From NCBI GenBank assembly GCA_964511945.1, contig CAZEHO010000058.1:1-8614 (forward strand): a stretch of DNA of 8,614 bases, in the 5' to 3' direction. The position numbers and the translations under genes are program-made. This DNA is from CAZEHO01 sp964511945. GTDB lineage: Bacteria > Actinomycetota > Acidimicrobiia > Spongiisociales > UBA11373. The notes beneath the pieces were generated by a model. The model was not told the DNA's origin and searched no databases. It saw nothing but the letters and a program-made list of their open reading frames with translations. Numbering within the stretch: position 1 is the first letter of the stretch; every line of letters begins with the position of its first letter. Of this stretch, positions 1-6,917 are shown in pieces.

Positions 1-568
1 GCACCCAGTCCACCGAGAACTCGGCGCGGTGGAGGACTTCGTGCAGCGCCAGCCACAGCCGGGTCTGGCGGATGTCGAGACCGTGCTCGTTGGCGAAGTC
101 GTCGATGTTGGGGACCACGAAGTAGAGAGCGTCGTCGGCATCCGGCGGAAGCCCGACGTCGAACTGGCCGAGCGCCCGGTGGCTCATCGCTCCGACCATG
201 CTTCCCATCTGCATTCCGAGAAGCGCCGGTGCCAGCTGCCCCATCAGGGGGTCGCCCATCCCCGGCCCGGCCATTCGGGCCGCCAGCGGTTCCGCCAGGT
301 AAGCGAACGATTCGACGTTGTCGGACGCCCACGTGCGTCGGTCGACGGCCCGTACGTCGCTGGAGTGCTGGGCGGTTTCGAGAGGAGTCGCCGCCGCCAC
401 CCGCAGCGACGCGGTGTGGGTGAGCTCCTCGAGTTCTTCGGCGATCCACGGCTCAATGGGCTCGGGATCCCCGGCAACGCTCCCGGCGATCTCGCGTCCC
501 AGCTCCCAGTTGACCGGTCCGCTCGACTCGAGGAGCTTGCGGAGCCGGTCGAAGAGGTTGTCGGTCAC
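1..568 (-). CDS. Zinc-dependent metalloprotease, DUF2342 family (partial; C-terminal part outside window)
   Basis: The gene reads leftwards from a GTG at 566-568, and 189 codons are visible before the window edge. The zincin motif HEVLH lies at residues 176-180, inside LWLALHEVLHRAEF. It supplies two zinc-binding histidines and the catalytic glutamate. A Gly/Met-rich stretch at about residues 101-127 and a following F-D-V-G-L-P-P segment match the pattern I know from the DUF2342 / putative hydrolase family of Actinobacteria, whose physiological substrate is unknown. The third zinc ligand should lie downstream, out of view. No signal peptide or membrane segment is seen at the N-terminus, so it is probably cytoplasmic. 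The GTG overlaps the htrA TGA by four bases (565-568), and GGAGGG lies three bases upstream (572-577), so the two genes are probably translationally coupled. Family assignment is firm; function is not. Confidence 0.85.
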   Translation of the reverse strand, partial: MTDNLFDRLRKLLESSGPVNWELGREIAGSVAGDPEPIEPWIAEELEELTHTASLRVAAATPLETAQHSSDVRAVDRRTWASDNVESFAYLAEPLAARMAGPGMGDPLMGQLAPALLGMQMGSMVGAMSHRALGQFDVGLPPDADDALYFVVPNIDDFANEHGLDIRQTRLWLALHEVLHRAEFSVDWV

Positions 569-1872
569 ACGCCCTCCGGGCGCTCCAGGAGGGTGAGTTC
601 GATCGTCACATCCTCCTGACCACGGGTGACCACGAGGTCGACCGTTTCACCGACCCGGTAGAAGCGGAGTCGGACGACCAGTTGCTCCATGGTGACGAGG
701 GACTCCTCGTCGAACGATCGGATGATGTCGCCGGCTTCGAGACCGGCCTCATCGGCTGCGGTGCCGCCGATGATGCTCTCGACGATCACGCCGGCGGGCA
801 CGATCGCCCCGTCGTCCTCCTGCTCGAAGTGCGTGGCGCCGGTGATGCCCAGGAAGGCGTGGGTAGCTTCGCCGGTGGCAATGAGGTCGTCGGTGACTCT
901 GATAACCAGTTCCACGGGGATGGCGAACCCGAGCCCCTCGGCTCCGACGTCGCTGACCGCAATGGCGGTGGTGATGCCGATCAGCCGTCCTTCGCGGTCC
1001 ACCAGCGCGCCGCCACTCGATCCGCGGGTGATCGGGGCGTCAGTCTGCAGCATGCCGAACAGCTGGGAATCCACCGAAGTGCGCACCCGCCGCTCGAAGG
1101 CCGAGACGACGCCGACGGTGACGGACGGTCCGCCGTGCAGCCCGAGCGGGCTACCGACGGCGATCGCCATGTCGCCGATGGCCAGGTCGTCGGCGGAACC
1201 GAGCTCGATCGGGCTGAGGCCAACCGCATCGATGCTGATCACTGCGAGGTCGGTGAGTTCGTCGGAGCCGATCAGTTCAGCGTCGTAGGTGCGGCCGTCG
1301 GCGAACACGACCCTGACAGCGGCGGCGCCCTCGACGACGTGATGATTGGTGATCAGGAGTCCGTCGCTGTCGAGCACCACTCCGGATCCTGACCCGGATT
1401 GGCTGAACTCTTCCGTGTCGCTGATCTCCACCGTCACGATCGAGGGCAGCACCCGGCTGGCGACGGCAGCGGCGGTCGGGCCGCTGTCGTCGGGGGATAC
1501 GATCTGGGTTTCGACCCGCTCCACGATCGTGACCGCAGGAGCCGCAGTCTCGGCAGTGCCGTCATCGTTGAGCAGGAAGTAGACGACGGCGGCGCTGAGT
1601 GCCGCACCGAGGATTCCGGCCACCAGGGCTGCGCCGATGATCGCTCCTGTGTTGCGCCGTGGCCGTTCGGTCACCGGCGCAGGGCGGCTCACCTGGACCG
1701 CTGCGGGGTACGGCCCGTCGAAGCGGGGGTCTTCGTCGAGGTACCCGGCGTCCTGCGGGTCGTCGTCGGTCACCGAGAACGAGAGATGCCCCGACGGCGT
1801 CGACCAATGTTCCTCGGACGAGGTTGGTCCGGGGAACGGAGGGAACTCGGGGGTCGGGGTATCGTCGGGCAT
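565..1872 (-). CDS. htrA: Membrane-anchored HtrA/DegP-like trypsin-type serine protease with C-terminal PDZ domain
   Basis: This 435-residue protein has four parts: a cytoplasmic, Pro/Asp-rich tail (about 1-73), one transmembrane helix (about 76-101), a short linker, and a trypsin-like protease domain (about 130-335) followed by a PDZ domain (about 337-430). The catalytic triad is visible: His178 in TNHHVV, Asp208 in LTDLAV and Ser286 in TRGSSGGAL. The last motif differs from the classical NPGNSGGPL of DegP but keeps GxSGG. The topology puts the protease outside the membrane, as expected for HtrA proteases that degrade or process damaged envelope proteins. I chose the ATG at 1870-1872 because a promoter-like -10 box lies seven bases upstream and because the open frame further upstream lies antisense to moaE. 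The metalloprotease gene follows with a GTGA overlap. The natural substrate is unknown. Confidence 0.92.
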   Translation of the reverse strand: MPDDTPTPEFPPFPGPTSSEEHWSTPSGHLSFSVTDDDPQDAGYLDEDPRFDGPYPAAVQVSRPAPVTERPRRNTGAIIGAALVAGILGAALSAAVVYFLLNDDGTAETAAPAVTIVERVETQIVSPDDSGPTAAAVASRVLPSIVTVEISDTEEFSQSGSGSGVVLDSDGLLITNHHVVEGAAAVRVVFADGRTYDAELIGSDELTDLAVISIDAVGLSPIELGSADDLAIGDMAIAVGSPLGLHGGPSVTVGVVSAFERRVRTSVDSQLFGMLQTDAPITRGSSGGALVDREGRLIGITTAIAVSDVGAEGLGFAIPVELVIRVTDDLIATGEATHAFLGITGATHFEQEDDGAIVPAGVIVESIIGGTAADEAGLEAGDIIRSFDEESLVTMEQLVVRLRFYRVGETVDLVVTRGQEDVTIELTLLERPEGV

Positions 1873-1879
1873 GTGAGTG

Positions 1880-1907
1880 ATTCTATGGACGATGTCTCGG
1901 TAGCCAA
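1880..1907 (-). promoter_or_regulatory. Candidate promoter of htrA, predicted leaderless
   Basis: On the minus strand a -10 box TAGAAT (1885 down to 1880) differs from TATAAT at one position. A weak -35, TTGGCT (1907 to 1902), lies 16 bases upstream. Seven bases separate the -10 from the A of the htrA ATG at 1872, so transcription would begin at or next to the start codon. No Shine-Dalgarno sequence is seen there. Leaderless transcripts with exactly this spacing are common in Actinobacteria. Start-site mapping has not been done, so this is a prediction. Confidence 0.55.
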
Positions 1908-1911
1908 CGCC

Positions 1912-1916
1912 GGAGA
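1912..1916 (+). promoter_or_regulatory. Ribosome binding site deciding the moaE start
   Basis: GGAGA lies ten bases before the ATG at 1927. An alternative in-frame ATG at 1885 would add 14 residues, but it has only a poor upstream site and falls inside the divergent htrA promoter. The 1927 start also gives the usual MoaE length. Confidence 0.5.
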
Positions 1917-1926
1917 CTGTACCGAT

Positions 1927-2358
1927 ATGCCCGTGCTGCTGCGGGTGGGGCCCGAGCCTATTGACGCGGCCGCCCTCGTCGCTGCCGTCGAAGACCGCGC
2001 TGCCGGGGCGACTGTGCTCTTCCTGGGCACGGTACGGGACCACTCGGAGGGCAAGACCGGGGTCACCCATCTCGAGTACGAGGCCTACCCGGATGTCGTC
2101 GAGTCCAAGATCTCCGAGATCATCGCCGAGGCATGCGCCCGGTGGCCGTTGCTGGCCGTCGCCCTGGTGCATCGGGTCGGCCGGCTCGACGTCGGCGAGG
2201 CGTCGGTCGGGGTTGCGGCTAGTTCGGCCCACCGGGCAGACGCGTTCGAAGCAGCCCGCTACCTGATCGACGAGTTGAAGCGGCGGGTGCCCATCTGGAA
2301 GAAGGAGCACTGGCCCGGCGGGGCGGAGTGGGTGCGGGAAGACCTGGAGCACTCGTAG
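1927..2358 (+). CDS. moaE: Molybdopterin synthase catalytic (large) subunit MoaE
   Basis: A 143-residue protein of normal family length. With the small thiocarboxylated subunit MoaD it converts cyclic pyranopterin monophosphate to molybdopterin in the cytoplasm, the dithiolene-forming step of molybdenum cofactor synthesis. Family motifs are clear: FLGTVRDHSEGK (32-43), the LEYEAY block (49-54), HRVGRL followed by GE (82-91), SAHR (100-103), and the C-terminal LKRRVPIWKKE (117-127). Lys118 and Lys125 have the same spacing as the two essential lysines of E. coli MoaE. No moaD, moaA or moaC is visible nearby, so the rest of the pathway must be encoded elsewhere. The gene is divergent from htrA and followed by a structured spacer, so it looks monocistronic. 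Confidence 0.95.
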   Translation: MPVLLRVGPEPIDAAALVAAVEDRAAGATVLFLGTVRDHSEGKTGVTHLEYEAYPDVVESKISEIIAEACARWPLLAVALVHRVGRLDVGEASVGVAASSAHRADAFEAARYLIDELKRRVPIWKKEHWPGGAEWVREDLEHS

Positions 2359-2363
2359 CTGCG

Positions 2364-2382
2364 GCTGCAGCGCCGCTGCAGC
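2364..2382. repeat. Perfect 9-bp palindrome around PstI-like CTGCAG sites, just after moaE
   Basis: Arms GCTGCAGCG (2364-2372) and CGCTGCAGC (2374-2382) flank a single central C. As RNA it can form a 7-bp stem with a 5-base loop. It begins six bases after the moaE stop codon. It could be part of the moaE transcription end or a dimeric protein-binding site; no T-tract follows. It leads directly into the heptamer arrays. Confidence 0.5.
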
Positions 2383-2387
2383 GCGGA

Positions 2388-2440
2388 TGTCAGAGGTCGG
2401 ATTTCGGATGGCTTCTGGTCTCTAATCCTGACCTCTGATC
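2388..2440. repeat. Inverted heptamer-repeat arrays forming a long hairpin (copy 1); possible moaE terminator
   Basis: Three 7-base units of form NNTCRGA (2388-2408), preceded by GCGCGGA (2381-2387), face units of the inverse form TCTRRYC. The inverse units lie at 2414-2420, 2421-2427 and 2434-2440, with a six-base version CTGACC at 2428-2433. The arms pair as a stem: 2390-2403 with 2424-2438, 14 base pairs with one bulged T (2429) and a 20-base loop. A short pyrimidine run, TCTTTC, follows at 2439-2444, which makes a weak terminator possible. The same architecture recurs at 8288-8373, before the lipoprotein gene. Confidence 0.65.
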
Positions 2441-2443
2441 TTT

Positions 2444-2477
2444 CGTGCCGCTGCTTGCGCGAGCAGGCGGCGGCACG
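2444..2477 (+). promoter_or_regulatory. GC-rich hairpin in the livF leader region
   Basis: CGTGCCG (2444-2450) pairs with CGGCACG (2471-2477). CTGCT (2451-2455) pairs with AGCAG (2462-2466) inside it, with a four-base bulge (2467-2470) and a six-base loop. There is no T-tract after it. It sits immediately upstream of the possible livF promoter, so it could be a terminator remnant, part of the repeat element, or an operator. The structure is seen; the function is not known. Confidence 0.45.
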
Positions 2478-2480
2478 ACT

Positions 2481-2489
2481 TGGTAGCCT
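2481..2489 (+). promoter_or_regulatory. Possible extended -10 promoter element for the liv operon
   Basis: TGGTAGCCT fits the extended -10 pattern TGnTAnnnT. It lies about 30 bases before the livF ATG, leaving room for a short leader with its ribosome site. No convincing -35 is seen at 16-18 bases upstream, where the GC hairpin lies. Low certainty. Confidence 0.3.
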
Positions 2490-2501
2490 TCCCCCGCCCG
2501 C

Positions 2502-2509
2502 GGGGAGGA
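2502..2509 (+). promoter_or_regulatory. Strong Shine-Dalgarno site of livF
   Basis: GGGGAGGA lies ten bases before the ATG at 2520. It is the only strong, well-spaced ribosome site inside the transport operon. The downstream genes start at ATGA overlaps. Confidence 0.6.
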
Positions 2510-2519
2510 AAGCGGCCGG

Positions 2520-3298
<779 letters not shown>

Positions 3299-3302
<4 letters not shown>

Positions 3303-4144
3303 GGGCTCTCCTGCTCCACGAGGTGCTGCCCAGGCATGAGGACATCACCGGCCCGATCATCGAACTCGACGACATTCACCTGAGCTTCGCCGGCGTCAAA
3401 GCCGTCGACGGGGTTTCGTTCTCAGTTCGCAACGGCGAGATCTTTGCTGTGATCGGCCCCAACGGTGCCGGCAAGACCTCGATCTTCAACTGCATCAGCG
3501 GCGTCTACCACCCCCAAGAGGGGTCGATCCAGTTCATGGGCCGGAGTCTGATCGGGATGCGGCCCGACCGGATCGCCGACCTCGGCGTCGCCCGCACCTT
3601 CCAGAACATCGAGCTCTTCCCGCAGATGACGGTGCTCGACAACCTGATGCTGGGCCGGCACCAGCACGTTCAGTACGGGTCGCTGTCGGCGATGCTCCGG
3701 ATCGGAATAGCCACCCGTGAGGAAGCCCGCAACCGGGAGGTCGTCGAGGGCATCATCGAGTTCCTCGAGATCCAGCAGTTCCGCAAGTCCTATGTGGCCC
3801 TGCTGCCCTACGGCATCCAGAAGCGGATCGAACTCGGCCGGGCCCTGGCCATGGAACCCCGCCTGCTGCTGCTCGACGAGCCGGTGGCCGGAATGAACCT
3901 CGAGGAGACCGAGGACATGGCCCGCTTCATCACCGACATCCGCCGGGAGCTCGGGATCGGCATCATCCTGGTTGAGCACGACATGCGCATGGTGATGGAC
4001 CTTGCCGACCAGGTGCTCGCACTCGATTTCGGCAAACCGATCGCACTTGGGCTTCCCGAGGAGATCCAGGCCAATCCTGACGTGGTTCGCGCCTATCTGG
4101 GCGAGGAGCACGCCGTCGCGGACGAAGGGGGGGACGAGGAATGA
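3299..4144 (+). CDS. livG: HAAT-type ABC importer ATP-binding protein LivG
   Basis: A 281-residue ATPase, partner of LivF. Motifs: Walker A GPNGAGKT (53-60), Q-loop FQN (101-103), degenerate signature LPYGIQKR (169-176) typical of LivG, Walker B LLLLDEP (189-195), and H-loop histidine 227 in VEHDM. The C-terminus has the LivG-like NPDVVRAYLG (259-268), followed by a short acidic tail. I chose the ATG at 3299 because it overlaps the livF TGA as ATGA; an upstream GTG at 3290 is possible but has no such signal. The N-terminus carries about 18 residues before the usual LivG beginning (IELDDIHLSF), somewhat longer than typical. Its TGA overlaps the ligase ATG. Confidence 0.93.
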
Positions 4145-5997
4145 CCATGACGGCAACTCCACCGGGCCTCATCGGTGTGGAGACACCGGCCAGCCTGCTT
4201 CGCCAACTCGCTACCGAGCGCGCCGACGACGTCGCGCTCCGGGTCAAGAGCCGCGGCATTTGGCGGGAGGTCACGTGGGAGGGCTATTGGGAACAAGTGC
4301 AGATCTTCGCTCAGGCCCTGATCGCATCCGGCATCGATGCCGGCGATCGCATTGCCATTCACAGTGAGAACCGGCCCGAGTGGGTGTACACCGACATCGG
4401 CTCGATCTCGGTCCGCGCCTCCTGTGTCGGGCTCTATCCGACCAACCCCTCGGCCGAGGTCGCCTACCTCCTCGGCGACTGCGGTGCCCGCCTCCTGGTG
4501 GTCGAGGATCAAGAGCAGGCCGACAAGGTGCTCGAGATCCCGGCCGCCGACCTCCCGGCGCTGGAGCGCATCATCTACGTCGAGCAGCGCGGCGTAGACA
4601 CCTACGACGATCCCCGGCTGATGTCGTGGGACGACTTCATGGCAATGGGTCGGGAGCACCGCGAAGCCTTCCCAGAGGCCGTGGAGCGGCGGATGGCGGA
4701 GGCCACCGACGACGACTTGGTCTACCTGGTGTACACCTCGGGGACTACGGGCCCGCCGAAGGGATCAATGCTCACGGTTCGCAACGTGCAGTTCGCCGGG
4801 CGGATCCTGCAATCCGACGACGGCATCGTGTCACCGCCGCCCGGTCCCAACGACCTGCTGGTGTCGTACCTCCCGCTCTGTCATATCTACGAGAAGCTGT
4901 TCTCGGTGATCTTCAGCATCTGGGTTGGAGCGCAGATCCACTTCGGTGAATCGATCGACACCCTCGTCGCCGATATGCGCGATGTGAACCCGACGGTCGT
5001 CCAGGGCGTGCCCCGGATTTGGGAGCGGATCCACGCGGCGATTCAGGTGCGACTGGCATCGGCATCCCGTCTGAAGCGCCTCAATACCGCCATCTGGCTC
5101 AAGGCTGCCGAGTATGTCGGCGCCAAACTGGTCGAGAGCGAAGGCAAACACACCGCACTCACCAGAGTGCTGCTCTTCTTCGGCGATCTGCTCCTGTACC
5201 GGGCCCTGAAGGAACGGGTGGGACTCCGCCGCTGCCGGTATGCCGTGACGGCGGCAGCTCCGATTGCTCCCGAGATTCTCGAGTACTTCATGGGTATCGG
5301 GGTGCCGCTGCACGAGGCCTACGGGATGACCGAGAACACGGCCATCGCCACCCGCAACACCCCCGGCCGCAGCAAGGTCGGGACGGTGGGGGAGGCATAC
5401 CCGGGCACCGAACTGATCCTCGCCCCGGATACGAACGAGATCCTCACCCGCCATCCCGGGAATTTCATCGGCTATTGGAACAATCCTGAAGCCACCGCGT
5501 CGACCCTCGATGACGAGGGCTGGCTCCATACCGGCGACGTCGGAGAGTGGGTCGACGGCACCCACATCCGAATCGTCGACCGGATCAAGGACATCATCAT
5601 CACGTCGGGTGGCAAGAACATCTCCCCATCGGAGATCGAGAACTCGCTGAAGACGTCGCCGGTGGTCAAGGAGGCGATCATCATCGGCGACGGTCGCAAG
5701 TACCTCACGGCCCTGATCGGTATCGACTTCGACATCGTCAGTGAGTGGGCGCAGCGCAAGAAGATTCCCCACACCACCTACCGCGACCTCTCCGAGAAGG
5801 AAGAGGTCATCAAGCTGATCCAGCGGGTGGTGGACGAAACCAACGGCAAGTTCTCCCGGGTAGAGCAGGTGAAGAAGTTCCGCTTGCTCACCAAGGAGCT
5901 CGACCACGAAGACGGTGAGCTGACCGCAACTCAGAAGGTCAAGCGGTCGATCATCGACGACAAGTTCGGCGACCTCATCGAATCGATGTACACATGA
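4141..5997 (+). CDS. AMP-forming long-chain acyl-CoA synthetase, FadD15/FAA1-like
   Basis: A 618-residue adenylate-forming enzyme that should activate a carboxylic acid with ATP to an acyl-AMP and then to acyl-CoA. Core motifs are intact: YTSGTTGPPKG (198-208), AYGMTE (393-398), TGD (464-466), the hinge and A8 region VDRIKDIIITSGGKNISP (479-496), and a C-terminal TATQKVKR whose Lys599 is the expected adenylation lysine. The length and the layout, with a long helical insert around 300-360, resemble the COG1022 (FAA1) group rather than short- or medium-chain ligases. The chain length or substrate class cannot be fixed from sequence. There is no signal peptide, so it is cytoplasmic or membrane-peripheral. 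A second ATG at 4147 has the better-spaced GAGGA (4136-4140) and could be the true start. It sits between the ATPase and permease genes with ATGA overlaps on both sides. Confidence 0.92.
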   Translation: MTMTATPPGLIGVETPASLLRQLATERADDVALRVKSRGIWREVTWEGYWEQVQIFAQALIASGIDAGDRIAIHSENRPEWVYTDIGSISVRASCVGLYPTNPSAEVAYLLGDCGARLLVVEDQEQADKVLEIPAADLPALERIIYVEQRGVDTYDDPRLMSWDDFMAMGREHREAFPEAVERRMAEATDDDLVYLVYTSGTTGPPKGSMLTVRNVQFAGRILQSDDGIVSPPPGPNDLLVSYLPLCHIYEKLFSVIFSIWVGAQIHFGESIDTLVADMRDVNPTVVQGVPRIWERIHAAIQVRLASASRLKRLNTAIWLKAAEYVGAKLVESEGKHTALTRVLLFFGDLLLYRALKERVGLRRCRYAVTAAAPIAPEILEYFMGIGVPLHEAYGMTENTAIATRNTPGRSKVGTVGEAYPGTELILAPDTNEILTRHPGNFIGYWNNPEATASTLDDEGWLHTGDVGEWVDGTHIRIVDRIKDIIITSGGKNISPSEIENSLKTSPVVKEAIIIGDGRKYLTALIGIDFDIVSEWAQRKKIPHTTYRDLSEKEEVIKLIQRVVDETNGKFSRVEQVKKFRLLTKELDHEDGELTATQKVKRSIIDDKFGDLIESMYT

Positions 5998-6917
5998 CCG
6001 AGTTCTTCCAGGCGATCTTGAATGGACTGGCCCTTGCTGCGGTCTATTCCCTGCTCGCTCTGGGGTTCGTGATCATCTACAAGTCGATGCAGGTGCTGTC
6101 GTTCGCCCAGCCGGCCCTGATGCTGTTCGGCGGCTGGTTCGTGGTGTACTTCGCCACCAAGCTGGGGCTCAACTTCTACCTGGCGGTGGTGCTGGCCGTC
6201 CTGGTTGCCGGGGTCACCGGGTTGGTGCTGGAGCGGCTCTTCCTGCGCCCCATGGTCGGCAAGCCGGTGTTCGCGGTCGCCATCATGACTATCGGGATCG
6301 ACCTGGTCGTTCGGGTACTCACCGGCAATCTGTTCGGCGTCGAATCGGGCTCGACCGGCGATCCCTGGGGCTTCAACCTCTTCATCGGACCGGAAGGATT
6401 CGGGAAGGTCACCATCGGGACATTGGTCCTCAACGAGCGGCGGTTTGCGGCGATCGTGGTGGCCACCGTCGCCATTGCGCTCCTGCTCCTCTTCTTCCGC
6501 TACTCCCGGTTCGGGCTGGCGATGCGGGCGACCGCGTTCGACCAGGAGGTCTCGCTCACCCAGGGCGTGTCGGTGTCGTCGGTGTTCGCGGTGTCGTGGG
6601 CGATTGCAGCCATGCTGGCGGCGCTGGCCGCGGTGTTCATCAGCCCCAACACCGGAACGCTGGAACCGAACATGTTCGCGCTTGCCCTCAAGGCCCTTCC
6701 GGTGGTGGTGATCGGGGGTCTCGATTCGATCGGCGGGGCGTTGATCGCAGCGCTCATCGTCGGCATTGCCGAGGCCCTGACGGTGGCCTATCAGCCCGAG
6801 TACCTGGCCTTCCTCGGCAGCAACTTCTCGCACGTGATGCCGTACGTCGTCATGTTCTTTGTCCTCATGGTCCGCCCCTACGGGTTGTTCGGGACCAAGG
6901 AGGTGGAGCGGGTATGA
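5994..6917 (+). CDS. livH: HAAT-type ABC importer permease LivH
   Basis: A 307-residue, very hydrophobic protein, normal for LivH. It begins with the family pattern NGLALAAVYSLLALGFVIIY (10-29). About eight membrane segments can be picked out, roughly at 9-29, 35-54, 59-80, 92-110, 151-169, 196-216, 232-262 (a long, likely re-entrant or double segment) and 280-300. The cytoplasmic coupling region FGLAMRATAFDQEVSLTQGV (173-192) would contact the ATPases. VVVIGGLDSIGGALIAAL (237-254) is a strong family signature. A probable external loop lies at 111-148. It pairs with LivM to form the pore. The start overlaps the ligase TGA and the stop overlaps the livM ATG. Confidence 0.93.
   Translation: MTEFFQAILNGLALAAVYSLLALGFVIIYKSMQVLSFAQPALMLFGGWFVVYFATKLGLNFYLAVVLAVLVAGVTGLVLERLFLRPMVGKPVFAVAIMTIGIDLVVRVLTGNLFGVESGSTGDPWGFNLFIGPEGFGKVTIGTLVLNERRFAAIVVATVAIALLLLFFRYSRFGLAMRATAFDQEVSLTQGVSVSSVFAVSWAIAAMLAALAAVFISPNTGTLEPNMFALALKALPVVVIGGLDSIGGALIAALIVGIAEALTVAYQPEYLAFLGSNFSHVMPYVVMFFVLMVRPYGLFGTKEVERV

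Noticed and set aside
29..619. Plus-strand open frame of 196 codons
   Set aside because: It is antisense to the metalloprotease, whose zinc motif and family features are clear. High-GC DNA gives such frames routinely.
1399..1926. Long open frame in phase upstream of moaE
   Set aside because: It is antisense to htrA, and its translation is an Arg/Gly-rich shadow. MoaE proteins are about 140-150 residues, which fits the start at 1927.
1873..2352. N-terminal extension of htrA by 160 codons, giving an open frame of 595 codons
   Set aside because: The extension runs antisense through almost all of moaE, has no homology-like motifs, and skips the near-consensus promoter placed just before the ATG at 1872.
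2359..2519. Riboswitch or tRNA-like leader before livF
   Set aside because: The hairpins are explained by the palindrome and heptamer arrays. I see no conserved riboswitch core, T-box element or tRNA features.
4831..5907. Minus-strand open frame of 358 codons inside the ligase
   Set aside because: The plus-strand frame carries every adenylation-domain motif; the minus frame is a high-GC shadow with no recognisable domain.
5931..6833. Minus-strand open frame of 300 codons opposite livH
   Set aside because: The translation is a His/Gln/Glu/Arg-rich shadow of a membrane protein gene, not a plausible protein.
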